Assembly (NCBI GenBank): GCA_030592105.1
Contig: JAUVKE010000092.1
Location: 1 to 8,719, forward strand
From: Desulfobacteraceae bacterium
GTDB lineage: Bacteria; Desulfobacterota; Desulfobacteria; Desulfobacterales; BuS5
Length of the DNA: 8,719 nt
Reading direction: 5' to 3'
Positions 6,506 through 8,719 of the stretch are shown here, piece after piece. A program made the translations under genes and the position numbers. Numbering within the stretch: position 1 is the stretch's first letter; the number at the start of each line of letters is the position of its first letter. The notes under the pieces were generated by a model. The model saw nothing but the letters and a program-made list of their open reading frames with translations, had not been told where the DNA came from and did not search any database.

Positions 6506-7390
6506 TCAAACCAAAAGTTGAGCAACATATACCTGCCACCCCGAACATTTCAAAAGCTCATGCTCTGCTTTTTTTACAGCTTCAAAATCAGAAAAAAGTC
6601 CAAAAACAGCACTTCCACTCCCAGTCATAAGAACATTTATTGCCCTATTTGCTAAAAGAGCATCTTTCATCCGACCGATTTCAGGATACTTTAATACTGC
6701 CACATCTTCTAAATCATTAACCAGCTCAGCTCGGGGGTCAAAAGGTGATTTTATAGTATGGGAATTTAAGGTATAACTTTTAACTTTTTTTTCAGAATTT
6801 GTCAATCCCAAATCAAAATCTTTATAGATCATAGAAGTTGAAATGCTAAAACCAGGATAAATTATCAGGGCATAAAGCTGGCCTATACCGTCATAAGCAA
6901 CAAGCTTTTCACCTGTTCCGGCTACAATTGCCGGTTTTTGAAAAATAAAAAAAGGTACATCAGAGCCAAGGGAGGCGCCCATGGAAATAAGTTCAGCCAT
7001 GCCAAAAGGATAACCATAATATTGGTTTAGAAACAGAAGTACAGACGCAGCATTACTGCTCCCCCCCCCAAGTCCTGCACCCACCGGGATTTTTTTTTCC
7101 AGTATTATTTCAATTCCCCGGGCCTGTCCGAACCTGTCCATAAAAAGTTCAGCCGCCAAAAAAACCAGATTTGTTTCGCCATCCGGAACAAGGGGGTGGT
7201 TACAAAAAACCCTTAGTTTTTCAGCATCAAATGAGAAAAAAAGAATATCACACAATCCTACTGAACACATCAGGGAGATAAGGGTATGATATCCATCCCC
7301 CCTTTTTCCGGTTATATGTAAAAAAAGATTGATTTTTGCCGGGGAAAAAATTTTATGGTTTTTATTTTTTATAAAAGTGGTTTCATGCAA
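6506..7390 (-). CDS. ispE: 4-diphosphocytidyl-2-C-methyl-D-erythritol kinase
   Basis: This GHMP-family kinase phosphorylates the 2-hydroxyl of 4-diphosphocytidyl-methylerythritol with ATP in the non-mevalonate (MEP) isoprenoid pathway. The 294 residues compare with 283 in E. coli. Key elements are SPAKINLFLHI (16-26, catalytic Lys19), GKRGDGYHTL (28-37), the ATP loop PVGAGLGGGSSNAA (102-115), LGSDVPFF with catalytic Asp144 (141-148), and a C-terminal MTGSGSAVFGLF near 255-266. The only plausible start is TTG at 7390, since no ATG or GTG precedes the conserved core in frame. This gives about 9 extra N-terminal residues. It begins 4 nt after the DUF1844 stop with a weak GGCTGGG site, suggesting translational coupling. 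Three glycines of the ATP loop are all GGG, creating a G9 run at 7061-7069, and an A9 run lies at 7090-7098. Confidence 0.95.
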   Translation of the reverse strand: MHETTFIKNKNHKIFSPAKINLFLHITGKRGDGYHTLISLMCSVGLCDILFFSFDAEKLRVFCNHPLVPDGETNLVFLAAELFMDRFGQARGIEIILEKKIPVGAGLGGGSSNAASVLLFLNQYYGYPFGMAELISMGASLGSDVPFFIFQKPAIVAGTGEKLVAYDGIGQLYALIIYPGFSISTSMIYKDFDLGLTNSEKKVKSYTLNSHTIKSPFDPRAELVNDLEDVAVLKYPEIGRMKDALLANRAINVLMTGSGSAVFGLFSDFEAVKKAEHELLKCSGWQVYVAQLLV

Positions 7391-7394
7391 AACA

Positions 7395-7706
7395 TTACCC
7401 AGCCTGTTTCACGTAAGCCAACCTCAAATTATAAAGAATATCTTCTAACATTTTATCTTCTTCCCGCGTTAAATTCCCTTTTGTTTTCTCATGGAGCATG
7501 GCAAGAATATTAATAGTCTGATTTACCATCTCGAGATTTTTATTTTTTTTCCCGGCAACAGGATCATCAATCAATCCCAGGCTTGCCAGGGCAGATGCAT
7601 TTAAAGAAAGGACAAATGTAGAAAAATCAACTGCAGGAAATCCGCTCCTTGTTTCGGCCTTTTTTTCATTACCTTTCAGAACAAAACCCTTTTCTTCAGA
7701 TTTCAT
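7395..7706 (-). CDS. DUF1844 domain protein, function unknown
   Basis: This small soluble protein has 103 residues, no signal peptide and no membrane segment. Residues 1-24 are charged and variable. The conserved DUF1844 region starts at about residue 26 (VDFSTFVLSLNASALASLGLIDD), continues with GKKNKNLEMVNQTINILAMLHEKTKGNLT, and ends EEDKMLEDILYNLRLAYVK. It is predicted mostly helical. The ATG has AGGTGA about 5 nt upstream. The gene lies immediately upstream of ispE (4-nt gap), so the two are probably co-transcribed. The association may be only positional; nothing in the sequence gives a biochemical role. The 128-nt spacer before it, after serA, carries a 57-bp mobile element and a TATGTGACAATCTATA sequence resembling one near the carD-rluD repeat. 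Confidence 0.85.
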   Translation of the reverse strand: MKSEEKGFVLKGNEKKAETRSGFPAVDFSTFVLSLNASALASLGLIDDPVAGKKNKNLEMVNQTINILAMLHEKTKGNLTREEDKMLEDILYNLRLAYVKQAG

Positions 7707-7753
7707 AATTCACCTGACAAAATATATGTGACAATCTATAATATAATTATTTT

Positions 7754-7810
7754 GTAACTATTCAACGTCGCTGATTATACCTGTGCAGTACATATTAGCT
7801 GAATAGTTAC
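7754..7810. mobile_element. 57-bp MITE, shorter relative of the 6277-6361 element
   Basis: The ends GTAACTATTCA (7754-7764) and TGAATAGTTAC (7800-7810) are identical to those of the 85-bp element. The first 23 bases match it at 21 positions, and GATTATACCTGT is shared internally. Flanking 8-mers ATTATTTT (7746-7753) and ATTACTTT (7811-7818) agree at 7 of 8 positions, consistent with a target duplication that has since mutated. It lacks the 28 bp that lie between two GATT repeats in the longer copy. It sits between serA and the DUF1844 gene, ending 47 nt before the latter's start codon, and encodes nothing. Confidence 0.8.
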
Positions 7811-7834
7811 ATTACTTTTTTTACTCTCTTTTTT

Positions 7835-8719
7835 TTATAATTCAAGTACTGTTACATCTTTTATTAACGGCATTCCCCTCAAGTGCTCCTGCACTGCCTC
7901 GGGGATCGTTACATCAGTCCGGAGAAAAATAATATTCCGTTCTCCATCTTCCGCCTGACCCACATGCATTCTTCCTATATTTATGCCGTGCTCCCCAAGT
8001 ATTGAACCAATACATCCAATGGCTCCAGGTTTATCAACATTATGTATTATTACAAGGTGCCCATGGGGAATCAATTCCAGCCTGAATTTGTTGATTTTTA
8101 CTATTCTGGGATTCTTTTTACCATAAATTGTTCCGGCAACATCGCTATCCATCTCAAGGGTAACAACCTTAACGTTGATCAGGTTTATATAATCTTCAGT
8201 TTCCGGAGTCGAAGTTTCTATAACCTTTATTCCCCTTTCCTTTGCAATGAAATTTGCATTAACAAAATTCACATCATCTGATACAGCAGGGGTCAAAAGA
8301 CCTTTTAAAACAGCAGTTGTAACAGGGGACATGTCCAGCCCCTGAAAATCCCCCATATATTCAATAATAACTTCCTTTACCGGGCCGGAAATAAGCTGTG
8401 CCTGAAGAGCACCGATTTTATCGCCAAGGGACAAGAACGGACCGAGCCTGTCTAAAAGTTCACCTGTTACAGATGGCGCATTAACTGCGTTTTCAATGGT
8501 TTCGGTTTTAAGAAAATTAATTATCTGACCGGCGACTGCAACTGCCACATTAGTTTGTGCCTCTTTTGTGGAAGCCCCAAGATGTGGTGTGCAGATAAAT
8601 TTTTCATATTTCATAAGGGGTGAATCACCAGGAGGCTCTGTTTCAAAAACATCCAATGCAGCGCCGGAAACTTTTCCTGATTTCAAAGCATCACAAAGAG
8701 CGGCTTCATTAACAATACC
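7835..8719 (-). CDS. serA: D-3-phosphoglycerate dehydrogenase, C-terminal part (5' end outside window)
   Basis: SerA oxidises 3-phosphoglycerate to 3-phosphohydroxypyruvate with NAD, the first committed step of serine synthesis. The reading frame is open to the window edge (11 further codons, reading GIVNEAALCDA), so the 294 visible residues are the C-terminal portion. They begin in the nucleotide-binding/catalytic domain with GIVNEAAL, SGAALDVFETEPP and CTPHLGAST (catalytic His). A long intervening region follows (about residues 75-215), characteristic of the ASB domain in long-type enzymes of about 525-530 residues. The end is an ACT domain starting near LVIIHNVDKPGAIG (about the last 75 residues), where serine feedback usually acts. 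The protein ends TVLEL with TAA. No terminator follows; a 57-bp mobile element lies 24 nt downstream. The type II (Bacillus/Mycobacterium-like) architecture is inferred from the spacing. Confidence 0.96.
   Translation of the reverse strand, partial: GIVNEAALCDALKSGKVSGAALDVFETEPPGDSPLMKYEKFICTPHLGASTKEAQTNVAVAVAGQIINFLKTETIENAVNAPSVTGELLDRLGPFLSLGDKIGALQAQLISGPVKEVIIEYMGDFQGLDMSPVTTAVLKGLLTPAVSDDVNFVNANFIAKERGIKVIETSTPETEDYINLINVKVVTLEMDSDVAGTIYGKKNPRIVKINKFRLELIPHGHLVIIHNVDKPGAIGCIGSILGEHGINIGRMHVGQAEDGERNIIFLRTDVTIPEAVQEHLRGMPLIKDVTVLEL

Noticed and set aside
6277..7810. The two MITEs as ends of one composite transposon carrying tRNA-Gln, ispE and DUF1844
   Set aside because: Each element has its own target duplication with a different 8-mer, which indicates two separate insertions and not mobilisation of the DNA between them.
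1..8719. CRISPR array, phage or defence island, secondary-metabolite cluster
   Set aside because: No regularly spaced direct repeats, phage structural or defence genes are visible. All genes are conserved housekeeping functions on one strand.

Overview
The window looks like ordinary chromosomal housekeeping DNA from a deltaproteobacterium, most likely a Desulfobacterales-type or related anaerobe. Three things suggest this: the gene set and order (serA, DUF1844, ispE, tRNA-Gln, prs, rplY, pth, hppA, carD, rluD), the moderately AT-rich composition, and a membrane pyrophosphatase of the potassium-independent type beside a CarD-family regulator. The genus is not determined by the sequence. Every real gene lies on the minus strand, so transcription runs from high to low coordinates.

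In transcription order: the window opens inside serA (phosphoglycerate dehydrogenase, C-terminal 294 residues). A short spacer carrying a 57-bp mobile element follows, then a DUF1844 protein and ispE, 4 nt apart. Next come tRNA-Gln(UUG), an 85-bp mobile element, and the prs-rplY-pth group (PRPP synthesis, ribosomal protein L25, peptidyl-tRNA hydrolase). hppA follows and ends in a strong intrinsic terminator. carD starts from its own sigma70-like promoter. A 144-bp spacer with a 107-bp inverted-repeat element separates carD from rluD (23S rRNA pseudouridine synthase), which runs off the left edge.

The genes serve growth functions: serine and isoprenoid synthesis, PRPP supply, translation and ribosome maturation, energy recovery from pyrophosphate, and control of transcription initiation. 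PRPP use and aminoacylation produce pyrophosphate that the pump can use. I see no defence, secondary-metabolism or phage system, and no CRISPR array.

The non-routine content is small mobile DNA. Two related miniature elements (6277-6361 and 7754-7810) have ends beginning GTAA and flanking 8-bp target duplications, one perfect and one with a single mismatch. That is the signature of the IS66 family. No transposase is present, so they are non-autonomous (MITE-like) relics. The shorter copy matches the longer one minus 28 bp between two GATT repeats. The unrelated 107-bp element at 783-889 has 13-bp imperfect terminal inverted repeats and internal palindromes, and it may be a second repeat family. 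Long homopolymers inside essential genes (A10 in rluD, A9 in pth, G9 and A9 in ispE) and a tandem-repeat acidic tail on L25 are lesser curiosities.
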